A stretch of 64,000 nt of DNA from Pterois miles (Eukaryota; Chordata; Actinopteri; Perciformes; Scorpaenidae), in the NCBI GenBank assembly GCA_947000775.1, contig CAMQGK010000637.1, forward strand, positions 9,667,001 to 9,731,000, written 5' to 3'. Under the pieces are notes generated by a model. That model ran no database searches. It was not told where the DNA came from and was given only the letters and a program-made list of their open reading frames with translations. Positions 61,330-64,000 of the stretch are shown one piece after another; the first letter of the stretch is position 1, and each line of letters opens with the position of its first letter. The position numbers were made by a program, and so were the translations under genes.

Positions 61330-64000
61330 CTACACAAAACAAAAACATGAATGACACGTTACATTTTTCGAATTATACTTCAGATTCATGCTCACGGTTG
61401 AAGCGAGTCCTTGGAGACCTTGAAAGCCTTCTGTTGGACCCACATTACAGTCAGGGACAATTTAGACATTACACGTCACTAGCATGGTTTAACAGTGACA
61501 GCTGCGATATGGTCATTCAGAATTGTGGTGTCTTATGACAGAAAACACAGCATACCACTAATCATCTTGTGAAACAATCATCTCGTTGTCAGCCACGTCA
61601 CTCTCACAAGCTCAATGTGCCGCTTTGTCAACAGTCAAGATTTGATAAAACTGGATGTGGTAGCAGCAAAAGAATGCTGATAAATCAAAAAAGGGACATT
61701 AATTTGTTCATGATAAATCCCACAGGCTAAAACATGACATCACAATTATGTATTGTGTGGCACATTGCCTGTTCTCATCACAGGCAGCTATAATTACGGA
61801 AAAAAAAGCCCCTGGAAAGCAAAAAAAACTTAACAACACAAATGTAGAGCAGAAACACTTCGGTGAAAATAAAATAAAACAAATAAAAATCACCTTGGGG
61901 CCTGTAGTGTGACGAGCCACAGGCTCTCATAGGGCCACTAGAACAAGATGTAAGCACTGAACCCTGGTGGAGCACTCCAACTATATTCATACACAGTGTG
62001 TCCATGCAGAAAATGGTGGTGCATATGGACTAACATTATCGAGGGAGGGCAGGAATTCAAGCATTACATAAAGCTTTAACAGCTTTATTATAGTGCTTAT
62101 TTTCTCCTCTTCTCCTTCCTCCCCCCTTCCTCTTTATCACTGTGCTTTGTGTTGACTTGATCTAAAGTGCTTGTGTAACATTTGGACTCCACTGCAGAAA
62201 GTAAGCAGGGACAAAAGTTAAAATCAGACTGTGGCAGAGTCTGGCTTTTGTTTTTGAAGACATGTGCAGCTTGAATAGTATCGAGGGGGTTTTGTACTGT
62301 CGTTTGCTGTACAGAAACAGCATGCAGTAGCCACATCGACTGTAATGACACACATACCAATATTCTGAATAGGAGGTTTATTACAGCAAGGGTGTCCCTG
62401 ATATTTGAATAAATGGAAATAATGTGCAAGCTAATATTTCACGTTTTGGTATTTCAAATGATCCATTTTTGTTTACATATAGAAACTGAGTGAAATTCAG
62501 AATATAAATAATGTGAATGACCAGAATAGAATCATCTTACAGTCTACATTTATTGAGAAACTTCAGTTGTGGATCTCTCAAGAGTGACTAACCAGGAGTC
62601 TTGGTGACAGACTGAATACCAAGCTAATTAGCTGACAAAATAGTGCAAGAAATAGGCAACTGCATGACTGAGTAGCCAACTAATAATCGTACAGGGCAAC
62701 TGTGTTGCCTCTTCTAAACCATCAAGTCAACCTGGGACAGTGTGTGGGCGGAAAAGGGTCGATGAGGCTCTTACGGGATGTGCGATTAACTGGCTGACCA
62801 CAGAACAGTGACCTGATACACCACCTGACCTGATTTTTTGTGTAAACACAGGCTTCAGGTTTGGTGTAAAATAATAGCACGCAGGTCAGCAGCCCAGTGC
62901 TGGTTAACAGGGGTCCAAGACGGGACCTTGGTGTTAAAGGAGGCCAGCTCATGAACTGCCTTGACTGACTGACAACACACAACTGAATGATAAGCCAACG
63001 ACTGACACACGAACCCACCAACCTCTAAGATCGACAATATAATTTGTGAAATGTGGGAAAAAAAAAAAAGACTAAAAAAAAAAAATTGCGCTTTTATTTT
63101 TGTGATTTATCCTGCTTGTACGGTAGTGAACACTTAAATCTGATTGTATTTGTTCAGATTTGCTCTGGAGGAAGTGGAAAGTTTAAGTGATAAGTTGATA
63201 TCAGCTGCTCATCGCTCAGAGTCCAACCTTTACATAGTTCTAATACTTAAGGAGCAACGTAGTCAGGCGGCGGCTGGCAGGTACCACAGTTGTATGCTCT
63301 ACAGTTCACGTTCCCGCAGTTTAACAAGCTTGTTGGAGAACCATGGTGGCCTTCAGGTAACCTAAAATGTGAAAGGCTATGTGAAGAGGACCTGCTCCCT
63401 ATGTAGATATGAATGACCCAGTCTGAGCTCACAAAAATATCAACATTCTTAGTTTTATGACAATTTGCGTTTCTTTCTGTGATAGTAAACTGAATACACT
63501 GAGGTTTTCAGGAGACATTTGAAGATGCCACCTTGGACTTTCGTGCATTTTTCACCGCTATCTGGCATTTTGCAGATGAAACAAACTGACAAAATAACCC
63601 ATAATAATGGATTAATAGATAATAAAATTAATTATTGGTTGGAGCCCTCAAATAATGAAATGTTATAAAATAAAGGAAAATGACAATATATTCACATTTT
63701 GCTTAAAAAAAATGACTCAAGCAATTAAATTGATTATAAATAATATAAATGTTCCCACTCAACATCTTTGCGACGTACAGTATATTGACAAGCCGCCTGG
63801 TGAGCCGGCTAGCTGACAATCCGAATACAGCGGACAATAAAATAGTGAAAAACTGTGCTAGCTGGCTGACTGATTGGGAGCCTAATGAGATCCCCTGTTA
63901 TGTGGGTCAGGGCCATGCTGGCTGGCGCTGGGAGATACGCTGCTGTCCTTCCACACTTTCCTGCCACTTTGAGGATTTAATCCCCTCTCATTCATTTTTT
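61330..64000. other. GSK3B intron at the window's right edge
   Basis: The preceding GSK3B exon, which encodes the glycine-rich loop, was looked for on the minus strand and not found. The segment at 63230-63520 carries a degraded copy of repeat B (around AACCATGGTGGCCTTCAGGT and GAAGAGGACCTGCTCCCTAT). A pair of poly-A runs sits at 63058-63085. Confidence 0.45.

Overview
The window is vertebrate nuclear DNA, almost certainly from a ray-finned (teleost, probably percomorph) fish. Genes are split into many small exons with GT-AG introns. Long (CA/GT)n microsatellites are common, and short dispersed repeats, Tc1-like transposons and tRNA-derived SINEs of the kind common in teleosts fill introns and spacers. 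No bacterial, plasmid or phage features were seen.

Left part (about 6-20 kb): a small cluster of immunoglobulin-superfamily inhibitory receptors. A complete BTLA-like gene (minus strand, 6 exons, 294 codons) lies at 6182-8755. A second BTLA-like cytoplasmic region lies in the opposite orientation at 11748-12420; it has an ITIM/ITSM-type tail, but its transmembrane exon carries an in-frame stop and no Ig exon was found. A complete CD200R1-like gene (minus strand, 7 exons, 301 codons) lies at 15806-19673.

Middle and right part (22.5-64 kb): the conserved vertebrate neighbourhood CFAP91 (MAATS1) - NR1I2 (PXR) - GSK3B, in the order and relative orientation known from human 3q13.33. CFAP91 (plus strand, 17 exons, 759 codons) encodes a ciliary axoneme protein and has an RFX X-box-like site just upstream. 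NR1I2 (plus strand, 8 coding exons, 413 codons) is a xenobiotic-sensing nuclear receptor. GSK3B (minus strand) is present from its third coding exon to the stop codon; its first two coding exons lie beyond the right edge. A long 3' UTR of GSK3B probably runs down to about 42.79 kb, tail to tail with NR1I2. The genes do not form a pathway; they are a syntenic block.

The rest is mobile-element debris: a Tc1-like element with a SINE nested in one end (563-2356); a second decayed Tc1-like element that makes up nearly all of one CFAP91 intron; nested MITEs; a 307-bp fold-back element at 60727-61033; 3' ends of non-LTR elements; and several dispersed repeat families present in two or three copies. 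Exon boundaries were assigned by hand from splice consensus, reading-frame phase and resemblance to remembered vertebrate proteins. No alignment or database search was run.
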